From DASXVX01 sp036504075 (lineage in GTDB: Bacteria; Bacillota; Sulfobacillia; Symbiobacteriales; Symbiobacteriaceae), in assembly GCA_036504075.1 (NCBI GenBank), contig DASXVX010000086.1:3590-67589 (forward strand): 64,000 nucleotides of DNA, read 5' to 3'. The stretch's first letter is position 1. Each line of letters opens with the position of its first letter. Shown here piece after piece: positions 9,468-17,558 of this stretch. The position numbers and the translations under genes are program-made. The notes under the pieces are model-generated. The model was given only the letters and a program-made list of their open reading frames with translations, searched no databases and had not been told where the DNA came from.

Positions 9468-10367
9468 ATGCAACAACCCACCACGCTACCGTCTGCCCGC
9501 ACCGTGTCGCCGATACTCTACACCGGTCTGGCCCTGCTGTTCGCCTTGCTCTGGGCTTCGGCGTTCATGGGCGTCAAGTTCGGACTCATGAGCAGCCCGC
9601 CGCTCTTTCTCAGCGGCCTCCGGTTTCTCCTGGCCGCCACCACCCTGCTGCTGCTGGCCCGGTGGCGGGGTTTGCCGTTTCCGGACTCCCGGCGGGAGTG
9701 GCTCCGGCTCGGGGTGCTGGGCCTGCTCAACAACGCGCTGTATCTGGGGCTGTCCGCCACCGCCATGCGCCACCTCTCCGGCGGCATGGCGGCCGTGCTG
9801 GCGTCGACGAACCCGCTGATGCTGGCCCTGGTTGCGCCGCTCTTCCTGAAGGAGCGGCCCGGCCTCCAGAAAAGCGCCGGCCTGCTGGTGGCCTTCGGCG
9901 GCGTGGTGGCGGTCATGCAGGCTCGCACCGGCGGGCTGGACGCCCCGCTCTCCATGGCGCTGGTGCTCCTGGCCAACGCGCTGATGGTGACCGGCACAAT
10001 TCTCTTCAAGCGCTGGGCGCCCCGGCAGGACTTGCTGGTGGTGAACGGCGTCCAACTGCTGTTCGCCGGGGTGGCCTTGCTGGCGCCGAGCCTGCTCTTC
10101 GAACCGCTCCAGTCCGTTCGCTGGGACTTGCACTTCTTCGGCGCCCTCGTCTTCCTGGCGTTCGGCATCTCCGGGGGCGCGATGCTGATCTGGTTCTTTC
10201 TCTTGCGCAACGGCGACGCCGGGCGGGCCAGCGTCTTCCTCTTCCTGAACCCGGTGCTGGGCCTGTTTCTGGGGGCGCTCATGCTGGGCGAGCCGCTGCG
10301 GCCCCTGGATTTCGCCTGTACCGCGGTGATCGCACTGGGCATCTGGCTGGTCCAGCGCGCTACATAG
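9468..10367 (+). CDS. EamA/DMT-family transporter
   Basis: The 299-residue protein has ten hydrophobic segments in two five-helix halves, the layout of drug/metabolite transporters of the EamA type. Typical features are the ALLWASAFMGVKFGL helix at the first segment, a GGMAAVLASTNPL turn before the LKERPG loop, and a second-half FLFLNPVLGLFLGALMLGEPL signature. These proteins export or exchange small metabolites across the cytoplasmic membrane. ATG 9468 is chosen because CGGAG precedes it and upstream codons do not encode a conserved segment. Substrate unknown. Downstream lies the repeat-rich intergenic zone. Confidence 0.88.
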   Translation: MQQPTTLPSARTVSPILYTGLALLFALLWASAFMGVKFGLMSSPPLFLSGLRFLLAATTLLLLARWRGLPFPDSRREWLRLGVLGLLNNALYLGLSATAMRHLSGGMAAVLASTNPLMLALVAPLFLKERPGLQKSAGLLVAFGGVVAVMQARTGGLDAPLSMALVLLANALMVTGTILFKRWAPRQDLLVVNGVQLLFAGVALLAPSLLFEPLQSVRWDLHFFGALVFLAFGISGGAMLIWFFLLRNGDAGRASVFLFLNPVLGLFLGALMLGEPLRPLDFACTAVIALGIWLVQRAT

Positions 10368-10388
10368 ACCCGGCATGGGTGATCCGGG

Positions 10389-10476
10389 GGCAGCGCGGGG
10401 GTAGTGCGGGGGTAGTGCGGGGGTAGTGCGGGGGTAATGCAGGGGTAATGCAGGGGTAATGCGGGGGTAATGCAGG
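10389..10476. repeat. Tandem array, 11-bp period, 8 copies
   Basis: The unit GGTAGTGCGGG is repeated head to tail, with later copies reading GGTAATGCAGG or GGTAATGCGGG. The period is exactly 11 bp, so it cannot be a simple coding repeat. It begins about 20 bases after the EamA stop. Confidence 0.9.
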
Positions 10477-10667
10477 GGTAGCGAGGCAAGATGGTCGAGT
10501 CGTCCGGAAAGTAGCATGGGAGTAGGGCTTGCAGGGACCGTATTCGTCGTGGGGGGGCGGCATTGCCGGACTGAATCCAAGGTGATAGGCACAGCGGGTG
10601 CGGGGTCATGCCTCAAGGGCGGACCACAGAGTGCTAGTGGCAGTAGGGAGAGGAGACAACATACGGT
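10477..10667. other. Spacer between two 11-bp arrays
   Basis: This stretch holds no convincing gene. I see scattered partial units such as GGGGCGGC and CAGTAGGGAG but no ordered repeat, promoter or stem. Confidence 0.4.
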
Positions 10668-10722
10668 GTGCGTGGGTGGTGCGTGGGTAGTGCGTGGGTG
10701 GTGCGTGGGTAGTGCGTGGGTA
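10668..10722. repeat. Tandem array, 11-bp period, 5 copies
   Basis: The unit GTGCGTGGGTG alternates with GTGCGTGGGTA, again with an exact 11-bp period. The unit differs from the 10.4-kb array but shares a G-rich strand and TAGTGC-like words. Degenerate copies continue to about 10755. Confidence 0.9.
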
Positions 10723-10799
10723 GTGCAGGGGGAGTTCATGAAGAGTGCAGGGGTAGATCATGGGGACGATCGGAGTGGTGGCAGCAGGGCCGGTTCTGA

Positions 10800-10841
10800 T
10801 CGCGACAACGCCGGGGAGGTGACTCCTCGGCGTTGTCGCGA
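10800..10841. other. Strong stem-loop
   Basis: TCGCGACAACGCCG pairs perfectly with CGGCGTTGTCGCGA over 14 bp, extended by GGAG/CTCC inside. No U-tract follows on either strand, so it is not a standard terminator. It is the left boundary of a candidate structured RNA that ends at the terminator at 10982. Confidence 0.6.
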
Positions 10842-10920
10842 CTTGATCGGGTGTGAATCCCAGAGCGACCCCGGATAATCGGCGTGCAGTCGGGGGAACA
10901 TGAGCTTGCGCCCTCTGGCC

Positions 10921-10982
10921 AACCCGCGGGTGCGAGAGATCGTCCGTAGGCGTTAAGCGAACCCCCCACCCGCGGGGTTTTT
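10921..10982 (+). terminator. Terminator-like hairpin with a 34-base loop
   Basis: AACCCGCGGGTG pairs with CACCCGCGGGGTT, followed by TTTTT. The long loop and the open upstream region without an ORF suggest the end of a non-coding RNA or of a leader before the small gene at 11088. Confidence 0.6.
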
Positions 10983-11087
10983 ACCTCCTTCGGAAGGATG
11001 AGGCAGAATTCATTCCCCCGCCTGATGCCCGCTCGGGTGGCCCGTAGTATGCTTCACCCATGAGATTGATTGCTGGGAGGAATTAAA

Positions 11088-11264
11088 TTGATTACAACTC
11101 TTGATCACCCTCACTTTGAAGCGACCCCTGCCACCACTGAAAATGTCAAGACCGGCACCCAGCTTTTCCATCTCACCGTCGCCCGGTTCGGCTCGCTGCC
11201 GCTTGGCTACCAGCCCGACGAAGATGACCCCGCGTGGCCTTCCCGGTCCGGTCAGGCTGACTAA
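11088..11264 (+). CDS. Small protein, 58 residues, unknown
   Basis: A TTG start at 11088 lies 7 bases after GGGAGG, the best ribosome site in this stretch. The protein is polar (LDHPHFEATPATTENVKTG) with a short hydrophobic strand (LFHLTVARFGSLPLGYQ) and an acidic end (DEDDPAW). No family recognised. A stem-loop follows the stop. Codon use is ordinary for the window, which supports a real gene, but the length keeps confidence modest. Confidence 0.5.
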   Translation: MITTLDHPHFEATPATTENVKTGTQLFHLTVARFGSLPLGYQPDEDDPAWPSRSGQAD

Positions 11265-11288
11265 GCGAAATTCTCCCGCCCAATAAGT

Positions 11289-11324
11289 GAGCCTCTCAAC
11301 CGCTGCCCGCGGTCTGGGAGGCTC
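11289..11324 (+). terminator. Stem-loop after the 58-residue gene
   Basis: GAGCCTC pairs with GAGGCTC and an inner CCGC pairs with GCGG. Only GTTG follows, so termination would be weak. Confidence 0.5.
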
Positions 11325-11429
11325 GTTGCGCGCCCAACCCCTCGCTCATAGGATAGATGGTGCCCTTTTGCGACCCGCCGGGGCACCCGCGGCGTATACG
11401 CCTATGATGAATCCAAGGAGGCGCTTCCA

Positions 11430-11546
11430 ATGCAGCGTTATGTCGGATCCTGCCTGCTGGCCTTGCTGCTGGCAGTTTCGGTCCTGGCCGGTCTCACCGG
11501 CGTGGCCTCGAACCATATGAGCCGCACCGCCAACGACCTCGCCTGA
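11430..11546 (+). CDS. 38-residue signal-peptide-like small protein
   Basis: ATG 11430 follows CCAAGGAGG by 8 bases, a near-ideal site. The product begins MQRYVGSCLLALLLAVSVLA, a classical signal peptide or single membrane helix, and ends in the short tail ASNHMSRTANDLA. No disulfide pair or known pheromone motif is visible. It is followed by a strong terminator, so it forms its own transcription unit. It could be a secreted peptide or a small membrane regulator. The function is unknown. Confidence 0.6.
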   Translation: MQRYVGSCLLALLLAVSVLAGLTGVASNHMSRTANDLA

Positions 11547-11573
11547 CGACAGGGGCCAGGACCGAAAAGGAAC

Positions 11574-11616
11574 AGCGGCTGCCGCCCGATCTGTCGGGCA
11601 GCAGCCGCCTTTTCTT
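11574..11616. terminator. Terminator, usable by both flanking genes
   Basis: GCGGCTGC..GCCCGA pairs with TCGGGC..GCAGCCGC (one internal mismatch), followed by CTTTTCTTT on the plus strand. It lies between the 38-residue gene and the converging glcF stop. Confidence 0.75.
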
Positions 11617-11624
11617 TGGGTACG

Positions 11625-12920
11625 CTACTTCTTCCCGTCTCCTGATTGCGATCGGTCCAGCAGTTCGGCCAGGGAGAGCACCTCCACCTGTCCTTCCAGC
11701 CCCCGCCGCCGCACCCCCTGGCGGACCTGCAGGTAGCAGCCGGGATTGGCGGTGATAATGGCCCCGGCGCCGGTGGCCGCGGCGCTCGCCATTTTCTCCA
11801 CCAGCACCCGCCCGGACATCGCCGGCTGGAGCAGGTTGTAGATGCCGGCGCTGCCGCAGCACTGATCAGCGGCGTCCATCTCCCGAAAGGCCACGCCCGG
11901 GATTGCTCTGATCAGCGCTCTGGGCTGGCGCCGGACTTTCTGCCCGTGGGCCAGGTGGCAGGAGTCCTGGTAGGTAACCGTCAGGTCGACCGGGTGCAAG
12001 CCCGCTTCCGGCAGGCCGTTCTCGACCAGCCACTCGGACAGGTCCCGGACCCGTGCGGCGAATGCAGCGGCCCGGCCGGCCCAGACCGGGTCATCCGCGA
12101 GCAGATGGCCGTACTCCTTAAGCTGGGCCCCGCAGCCCCCGGCGTGATTGACGATCGGCCCGTCGAGCCGCTCGAAGCAGGCGATGTTGCGTCGGGCCAG
12201 CTCCCGGGCGCCCTCCCGGTTGCCATAGTGCGCATGCAGCGCCCCGCAGCAGGTCTGCCCTTCGGGCACGGCCACCGCGGCGCCCTGTGCCGTCAGCACC
12301 CGCAGTGCGGCCAGGTTCTGGCCCTGCAGAAACGCCTCCTGCACGCAGCCGTGGAAGAAGAGCACGGGTTTGCCACCCGCTCCCGGCTTCGGCTCACCCG
12401 GCTTCGGGTATGCCTGTGCGGGCCGCAGCGGCGGCAGCGCCTCCGCCAGTTCCCGCAGCGCCCCCGGCGCCAACCGGAAGAGACCCAGCGGCTGCGCCCA
12501 CCGGGCCAGCACGGCCAACGCCCGGAGCCGCCCGATGTGCCCAAACAGATACCGCATGGCAAACCGGACGTACCAGACCGGCGGGGTAGTCTCGGCCGCC
12601 ACCTCCCGGGCCTGTTCCAGCAGGTGGCCGTACTGCACGCCGCTGGGGCAGGCCGTCTCGCAGGCCCGGCAGCCCAGACAGAGGTTGACCGCATCCGAAA
12701 AGCCTTCGCCCGCCGGCAGCTTCCCCTCCGCCACCGCCCGCATCAGGGCGATGCGGCCCCGGGGCGAGGCGGTCTCGAGGCTCGTCTGCCGGTACGTGGG
12801 ACAGGCCTGAATGCAGAACCCGCAATGGATGCACTTCTGGAGCGCCTCGTAGTCCAACCCCGAGATGGCGGGCTGCTCAGGCGGGGGCTCCGGAATCGCC
12901 CAGGAAGACGGCTTACTCAT
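11625..12920 (-). CDS. glcF: Glycolate-oxidase-type iron-sulfur subunit
   Basis: The 431-residue protein has two 4Fe-4S clusters near the N-terminus (CIHCGFCIQACPTY and CLGCRACETACPSG, about residues 30-90). Two cysteine-rich CCG modules follow (TCCGALHAHYG, and DQCCGSAGIYN near the C-terminus). This is the GlcF/LutA-like layout that passes electrons from a flavin subunit to the membrane quinone pool. It overlaps the 3' end of glcD by 8 bases, so the two are co-translated. No glcE-like subunit is present, which is common in Firmicutes. Substrate may be glycolate or D-lactate. Confidence 0.92.
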   Translation of the reverse strand: MSKPSSWAIPEPPPEQPAISGLDYEALQKCIHCGFCIQACPTYRQTSLETASPRGRIALMRAVAEGKLPAGEGFSDAVNLCLGCRACETACPSGVQYGHLLEQAREVAAETTPPVWYVRFAMRYLFGHIGRLRALAVLARWAQPLGLFRLAPGALRELAEALPPLRPAQAYPKPGEPKPGAGGKPVLFFHGCVQEAFLQGQNLAALRVLTAQGAAVAVPEGQTCCGALHAHYGNREGARELARRNIACFERLDGPIVNHAGGCGAQLKEYGHLLADDPVWAGRAAAFAARVRDLSEWLVENGLPEAGLHPVDLTVTYQDSCHLAHGQKVRRQPRALIRAIPGVAFREMDAADQCCGSAGIYNLLQPAMSGRVLVEKMASAAATGAGAIITANPGCYLQVRQGVRRRGLEGQVEVLSLAELLDRSQSGDGKK

Positions 12921-14298
12921 CGAGCCGCATCTTTCCCGGGTTCAAAATGCCGGCGGGGTCCAGCGCCCGCTTGATTGCCCGCATCACGTCGATGCCCACC
13001 GGCCCGACCTCCATCTCCAGGTAGGGCGCTTTCAGCGTGCCGATGCCGTGCTCCCCGGTGAGCGTGCCGCCGAGTCCCAGGGCGATTTCGGCGATCTGGT
13101 GGAGCGCCTCCTCCACCTTCGCCATTTCCGCCCGGTCCCGCAGGTCGGTGACCACGTTCGGGTGCAGGTTCCCGTCCCCGGCGTGTCCGTAAATGGCCAT
13201 GTTCAGGCCAAACTTCTGCCGGAGGTAGTGGAGCTTGCGGATCATTTCGGAAACCTGGGCCACCGGCACGCAGATATCCTCGCCGATCTTCGTCGGCTTG
13301 ATTTGCGTGATCGCGGTCGAGATCGACCGGCGGGCGCGCCAGAGTTCTTCCGCCTCGGCTCCATCCCGGGCGGTGCGCACCTCGCCGGCGCCCGTCTGCC
13401 GGCAGATTTCGGCCACGATCGTGGTCTGCCGGTCGACCGCTTCGCGGAATCCGTCGACCTCGAAGAGCACCACCGCTTCCGCCTCCACCGGCAGGCCGAT
13501 ATGGAGGTACGCCTCCACCACCTTGAGGGTGAACTGGTCCATGATTTCGATGGCCGCGGGCGTCACGCCCCGGGCGACGACGGCCGCCGTCACCTCCCCG
13601 GCATCGGACAGCCGGGGGAAGACAGCCATCACCGTGGCAGCCGCTTCGGGCTTCGGAATCAGCCGGAGCGTCGCTTCGGTGACGATGCCGAGCGTCCCCT
13701 CCGACCCGATGATCAGGCGGGTCAGGTCGTAGCCGGCCACGTTCTTCACCGTCCGGCCGCCGGTGCGGAGAACGCGCCCGTCTGCCAGGACGACTTCCAG
13801 CCCCAGCACATAGTCCCGGGTCACCCCGTACTTGAAGCAGCGGGGTCCGCCGGCGTTCTCGGCGACGTTCCCGCCGACTGTCGAGACCTTGTTGGACGCC
13901 GGGTCAGGCGGATAGAAGAGGCCATGCGCCTCGACAGCCTGCTGGAGGTGCGCCGTCACGACCCCCGGCTCCACCACGGCGAGCATGTTGGCGCGATCGA
14001 TCTCCTTGATCTTGTTCATGCGGGTGAGCACAAGCGCGATGCCGCCTTTGGGCAGCGACCCGCCGGACAGACCGGTGCCCGCGCCCCGGGCGGTGATGGG
14101 AATCCCCTCCCGGCCGGCCAGCTTGATCACCGCCGCCACTTCAGCCGTGGAAGCGGGCAGAACGACCACTTCCGGCCGTCCGGTATGGAAGGTCGCGTCG
14201 AACGAATAGCACAGCAACGCCTCCGGCGTGGCCAGGACGTGCTCGTTCCCGACAATCCCCTGTAGCGCTTTGATGATGGCAGGTTGCAGTGCGATCAC
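12913..14298 (-). CDS. glcD: FAD-linked glycolate/D-lactate oxidase subunit
   Basis: The 461-residue flavoprotein has a PCMH FAD-binding domain at about 35-215 (the GAGTGLSGGSLP loop and the GGNVAENAGGPRCFKYG segment) and a C-terminal FAD-oxidase domain. The latter includes the YGHAGDGNLHPN metal/active-site histidines and the LTGEHGIGTLKAPYL end signature. It oxidises a 2-hydroxy acid and hands electrons to GlcF, encoded directly downstream with an 8-base overlap. The annotated start is GTG at 14298, though its ribosome site (GGGAG) is unusually close, so a slightly different start is possible. Confidence 0.93.
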   Translation of the reverse strand: MIALQPAIIKALQGIVGNEHVLATPEALLCYSFDATFHTGRPEVVVLPASTAEVAAVIKLAGREGIPITARGAGTGLSGGSLPKGGIALVLTRMNKIKEIDRANMLAVVEPGVVTAHLQQAVEAHGLFYPPDPASNKVSTVGGNVAENAGGPRCFKYGVTRDYVLGLEVVLADGRVLRTGGRTVKNVAGYDLTRLIIGSEGTLGIVTEATLRLIPKPEAAATVMAVFPRLSDAGEVTAAVVARGVTPAAIEIMDQFTLKVVEAYLHIGLPVEAEAVVLFEVDGFREAVDRQTTIVAEICRQTGAGEVRTARDGAEAEELWRARRSISTAITQIKPTKIGEDICVPVAQVSEMIRKLHYLRQKFGLNMAIYGHAGDGNLHPNVVTDLRDRAEMAKVEEALHQIAEIALGLGGTLTGEHGIGTLKAPYLEMEVGPVGIDVMRAIKRALDPAGILNPGKMRLDE

Positions 14299-14421
14299 TC
14301 CCGGAGAAATATTTCGCTCTCTTAATTATAGCAGCCGGTGCGCCTTCTCCATACGATAAACCCGACCCGATGACCCGGTCCGGTGATCATGGACCCAATA
14401 CACATGAGGAGTGTTCACTCG

Positions 14422-15057
14422 GTGCAATATGACTTGGCGGCGATTACAGGGATTCCGGTAAATCTATCGGTCTCCGGCGTACCCGGGCAGACCGGCCTCG
14501 GCGGCGTGGCGGGGCTTGGCGGCGTGGCGGGGCTTGGCCTCTCCCAGCTGGCGGGACTCGGCGGCATCTCCCCGCTGGCGGGGCAGCAGATAACGGCCGG
14601 CGCTTCGCTGTCCGCCCTAAAGCAGTGGGTGCTCGACAGCCTGCCGCTGGCGGCCGTGACCCATAGCTACCATGTAGATGCCCTGGCGCAGCCCGCCCTG
14701 CGGGCCAACCCCACGTTTGAGCGGTTCAGCCTCACCGAGCTGAACGAACTGCACCACCAGGTCGCCACGCTGGGCGCCCTGCTCCGGCTCGAAGAGGGCG
14801 ACCCCACAGCCCTGGCCAGCCTCGGCCGAAACCTCGCCGGCTTCCTCCGGAACCGGGAGGAGGCGCTGCGGCTGGCCCAGTCTCTGCCGCTCGCCATCCG
14901 GCAGCACCCGTCGCTCCAGGCCGTCCTGGCCCTGACCCAGGAATCCAACCGGCAGTTGGCCGAGAACTGGCCCGTACTGGCCCAGACGCTCGCGTTGACC
15001 GGCGTTCCCGTCCCCACGGGTCTTGCGGCCACCGCCGCTGCCGCAATCCGGGTATAG
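14422..15057 (+). CDS. Unknown helical protein with a Gly-rich N-terminal repeat
   Basis: The 211-residue product begins at GTG 14422, with GAGGAG 10 bases upstream; the upstream ATGs at 14383 and 14404 lack a site. The N-terminal part has tandem LGGVAG units and the LGLSQLAGLGG stretch (about 24-55). The rest is strongly helical (about 70-200: HHQVATLGALLRLEEGD, LRNREEALRLAQSLPLA). No family or catalytic motif recognised. The stop lies next to the 69-bp dispersed repeat. Confidence 0.6.
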   Translation: MQYDLAAITGIPVNLSVSGVPGQTGLGGVAGLGGVAGLGLSQLAGLGGISPLAGQQITAGASLSALKQWVLDSLPLAAVTHSYHVDALAQPALRANPTFERFSLTELNELHHQVATLGALLRLEEGDPTALASLGRNLAGFLRNREEALRLAQSLPLAIRQHPSLQAVLALTQESNRQLAENWPVLAQTLALTGVPVPTGLAATAAAAIRV

Positions 15058-15058
15058 G

Positions 15059-15127
15059 GAATTAGTTGCCTCCCGCCTTTTGCTCCGCAAAAGTCTGCCG
15101 GCCACCGCGGCGACTGACGGAGTCAGT
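15059..15127. repeat. 69-bp dispersed repeat, copy 1 (uninterrupted)
   Basis: This copy matches 63749-63817 with two mismatches. It contains the hairpin CTTTTGC-TCC-GCAAAAG and, at its end, the palindrome GCGACTGAC-GGA-GTCAGTCGC, whose last bases extend past 15127. In the other copy a group II intron replaces everything after GTCAGT. Confidence 0.9.
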
Positions 15128-15130
15128 CGC

Positions 15131-15166
15131 GAAAAGGGCGGTCGTCCCGTTCGGGGCGACCGCTCC
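15131..15166 (-). terminator. Terminator of the short-chain reductase gene
   Basis: GCGGTCGTCCC pairs with CGGGGCGACCGC. On the minus strand CCCTTTTCG follows. Confidence 0.75.
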
Positions 15167-15168
15167 TG

Positions 15169-15912
15169 CTATGTCACCACGCCCCCGTTGGGGCTGATCA
15201 CCTGCCCGGTGATGAACCCGGCGCCCGGCCCGGCGAGGAACCGGACCACCGCCGCCACCTCTGCCGCCGTGCCCAGCCGCCCGACCGGCGTCCGGTCGAG
15301 CCAGGCCGCCAGGGCGTCCCCCGTGAGGCCGGCATTCATGTCGGTGGCAATGGCGCCCGGTGCGACGGCGTTCACCGTGATGCCCCAGGGTCCCACCTCC
15401 TGAGCCAGCGCCTTCGTAAAGCCGATCTGGCCCGCCTTGGCGGCGCTGTAGGCCACCTCATTCGACGCACCGGAAATCCCCCAGATGGAGCTGACCGTAA
15501 TGATTCGCCCGTACCGCCGCTCCGCCATGCTCCCCAGAGCCAGCCGGCTCAGGAGGTACGCCGATCGCATGTGAACGGCCATCAGCCGGTCCCACTCGTC
15601 CACGCTGGTATCCACCAGCAGTTTCTCCAGGGCGTCGCCCGCGTTATTGACGAGGATATCCACCCGGCCGAACTGGTCCATGGCCTTTGCCATAAGCGCC
15701 TCGCAGCCGGCCACGGTGCCCACGTCGGCCTGAACGGCCAAGGCGGCCCCACCGGCCTGCTCAATTTTCTGAGCCACAGCCAATGCTGCTTCGGCGGACC
15801 GGCGATAGTTGACCACAACCGCGGCGCCTTCCCGCGAGAGCGCCTCCGCCACCGCCCGGCCGATGCCCCGGGAGGCCCCGGTCACAAGGGCGACCTGTCC
15901 TACCATCGTCAC
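15169..15912 (-). CDS. Short-chain dehydrogenase/reductase, FabG-like
   Basis: The protein has 247 residues and shows the classical SDR signs: TGASRGIG nucleotide loop, NNAG, catalytic Ser in TVSSIWG, and YSAAK Tyr/Lys pair. The C-terminal NGG end is typical of 3-oxoacyl-ACP reductase-like proteins. It could act in fatty-acid synthesis, or be the related EF-P 5-aminopentanone reductase (YmfI type); the sequence alone does not decide. GTG 15912 is preferred because AAGGGG lies 9 bases upstream; ATG 15906 is the alternative. It is transcribed alone, divergent from the GltB-like gene. Confidence 0.85.
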   Translation of the reverse strand: MTMVGQVALVTGASRGIGRAVAEALSREGAAVVVNYRRSAEAALAVAQKIEQAGGAALAVQADVGTVAGCEALMAKAMDQFGRVDILVNNAGDALEKLLVDTSVDEWDRLMAVHMRSAYLLSRLALGSMAERRYGRIITVSSIWGISGASNEVAYSAAKAGQIGFTKALAQEVGPWGITVNAVAPGAIATDMNAGLTGDALAAWLDRTPVGRLGTAAEVAAVVRFLAGPGAGFITGQVISPNGGVVT

Positions 15913-16067
15913 GCCATTTCGCCCCTTCCGCAAGCCACGTTCCTGGGGCCAATGTTTCCACACCGGTTCCGGCGCTACCTGCCTGAACCCCGGCGCCTCC
16001 TGCCTGAACCCTGGTGCGGCTGGGGATACTAGCACCAGCGTGATCTTGGGAAGGGAGGCGGCGATGC

Positions 16068-17522
16068 ATGTCATTTTGGCGAGGCGTAGCGCTGGGTGCG
16101 GGGGCCACCGTCGGGCTGGGAATCATCTCGTCGGCGCTTTTTGCCCGGCCGCTGGTCAACAAGGCCGTCGGGTCCGCATTGCGCCCGATCGCCGGCGACG
16201 GCAAGTACGACGAGAACCTGGCCGAAATGTTCACCTCGGCAGTGGGACGCCACCCGCGGGTGCTGCTGGAGACCACCCTGCGGGCCGAGCACGGGAAAGC
16301 CATCTCCCGGCCGCTGTATACCACCAAACAGTTTCTCCATTTCGACGACCTGATGTTCACCCCGGCCCAACTGGCGAAGCTGCCGACCGGCGAGAACGAC
16401 CGTATCGACATGGCCACGGTGATCGGGCCCAACGCTGCCCGACCGCTCACGCTGGACCTGCCGGTCTACATCACCGGCATGGCCTTTGGCCTCTCCCTCT
16501 CCGACCGGTGCAAAATCGCGCTGGCCAAAGGCGCCTCGTTGGTCGGAACCGCCACCAATTCGGGCGAAGGCGGTTTCTTTCCGAAAGAGCGCCGCCACGC
16601 GCAGCACTACATTTTGCAGTACACCCGGGGCGGCTGGCCGTCTGACCCCGAGGTCCTGCGCCAGGCCGACGCCATTGAAATCCAGGCGGGGCAGGGCGCC
16701 CAGGCCGGGTCGCCCCAGTCCACGCCCGACTGGAAGCTGACGGACGAAGAGCGGCGGTCCCTGGGCCTCACCGCCGGCGAAGATGCGCTGATCCACAGCC
16801 GCTTCCCGGGGGTCGATTCCCCCGCCGACTACGGCGCGCTGGTCCGGCGCATCAAGGAGGCCGCCGGCGGCATTCCGGTCGGCATCAAAATCGCCGCCGG
16901 CCACTGGCTGGAGGACGACCTGCGAGTGGCCCTGGACGCCGGCGTCGACTTCGTGACCGTCGACGGCGCCCAGGCCTCATCCCACTCCGCCCAGCCGATT
17001 CTGCTGGACGACTTCGGCATTCCCAGCGTCATTGCCGTCTGCCGGGCGGCCCGTGTGCTCAAAGGCACCGGTGTCAGCCTCGTCGTCTCCGGCGGGTTCA
17101 TGACCCCGGGCGAAATCCTCAAAGCGCTGGCCCTCGGGGCGGATGCGGTCGCCGTGGGGGCGGCCGTCATCATGGCCGCAACGCACGCCCAGTGGCTGAA
17201 AATCGCGCCGTTCGAGCCGCCGACCCAGCTCATCTGGCATGACGGCAAGCACCGGGACAAGTTCGACATCGAAGAAGGCGCCCGGGACGTGGCCAACTGG
17301 TTCAAGGCCGTAACCGACGAACTGGTCACCGGCGTCCGCTGCGTGGGCAAACGGCGCGTGCACGACGTCAGCCGGGAAGACCTGGTCGCCCTCTCCCCCG
17401 CCCTCGCCGCCATCGCCGAGGTGGACCTGGCCTGGAACGCGCACCCCGAGCGGGCCGGCAGGGCACAAGAATACCGCGGGGCAACCGACCCGCGGGACCT
17501 GGCGCCGTCCCCGGCACATTGA
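16068..17522 (+). CDS. Membrane-anchored FMN-binding glutamate-synthase-like protein (YerD-like)
   Basis: The 484-residue protein has an N-terminal hydrophobic anchor (about 5-28) and then the GltB/archaeal-GltS type FMN barrel. Diagnostic segments are DLPVYITGMAFGLSLS (about 140), SVGT/TNSGEGGF (about 165), IKIAAGHWLEDDL, and VVSGGFMTPGEILKALALGADAVAVGAA (about 345-370). The cysteine cluster that binds the 3Fe-4S centre in true glutamate synthase (HRNTCPVGI-like) is absent, so it is not a classical GOGAT. It resembles B. subtilis YerD. Electron donor and substrate are unknown. ATG 16068 follows GGGAGGCGGCG. Confidence 0.85.
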   Translation: MSFWRGVALGAGATVGLGIISSALFARPLVNKAVGSALRPIAGDGKYDENLAEMFTSAVGRHPRVLLETTLRAEHGKAISRPLYTTKQFLHFDDLMFTPAQLAKLPTGENDRIDMATVIGPNAARPLTLDLPVYITGMAFGLSLSDRCKIALAKGASLVGTATNSGEGGFFPKERRHAQHYILQYTRGGWPSDPEVLRQADAIEIQAGQGAQAGSPQSTPDWKLTDEERRSLGLTAGEDALIHSRFPGVDSPADYGALVRRIKEAAGGIPVGIKIAAGHWLEDDLRVALDAGVDFVTVDGAQASSHSAQPILLDDFGIPSVIAVCRAARVLKGTGVSLVVSGGFMTPGEILKALALGADAVAVGAAVIMAATHAQWLKIAPFEPPTQLIWHDGKHRDKFDIEEGARDVANWFKAVTDELVTGVRCVGKRRVHDVSREDLVALSPALAAIAEVDLAWNAHPERAGRAQEYRGATDPRDLAPSPAH

Positions 17523-17529
17523 AAGCGCA

Positions 17530-17552
17530 GGGGGTACCTTGTCGGTACCCCC
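17530..17552. terminator. Hairpin between converging genes
   Basis: GGGGGTACC-TTGTC-GGTACCCCC is a perfect 9-bp stem between the YerD-like gene and the opposing GGDEF gene. There is no long U-tract. Confidence 0.65.
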
Positions 17553-17558
17553 GCGTGA

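Noticed and set aside
9486..10739. Minus-strand frame with Pro/His/Thr repeats (LPPHYPRTTPA)
   Set aside because: It arises from reading the 11-bp array; an 11-bp unit gives an 11-residue pseudo-repeat in every frame.
15957..16018. Short tandem repeat CCTGCCTGAACCC upstream of the reductase start
   Set aside because: Only two to three imperfect units; too weak to list as an array.
16068..17522. Glutamate synthase large subunit
   Set aside because: The protein is far too short, lacks the glutaminase domain and the 3Fe-4S cysteines.
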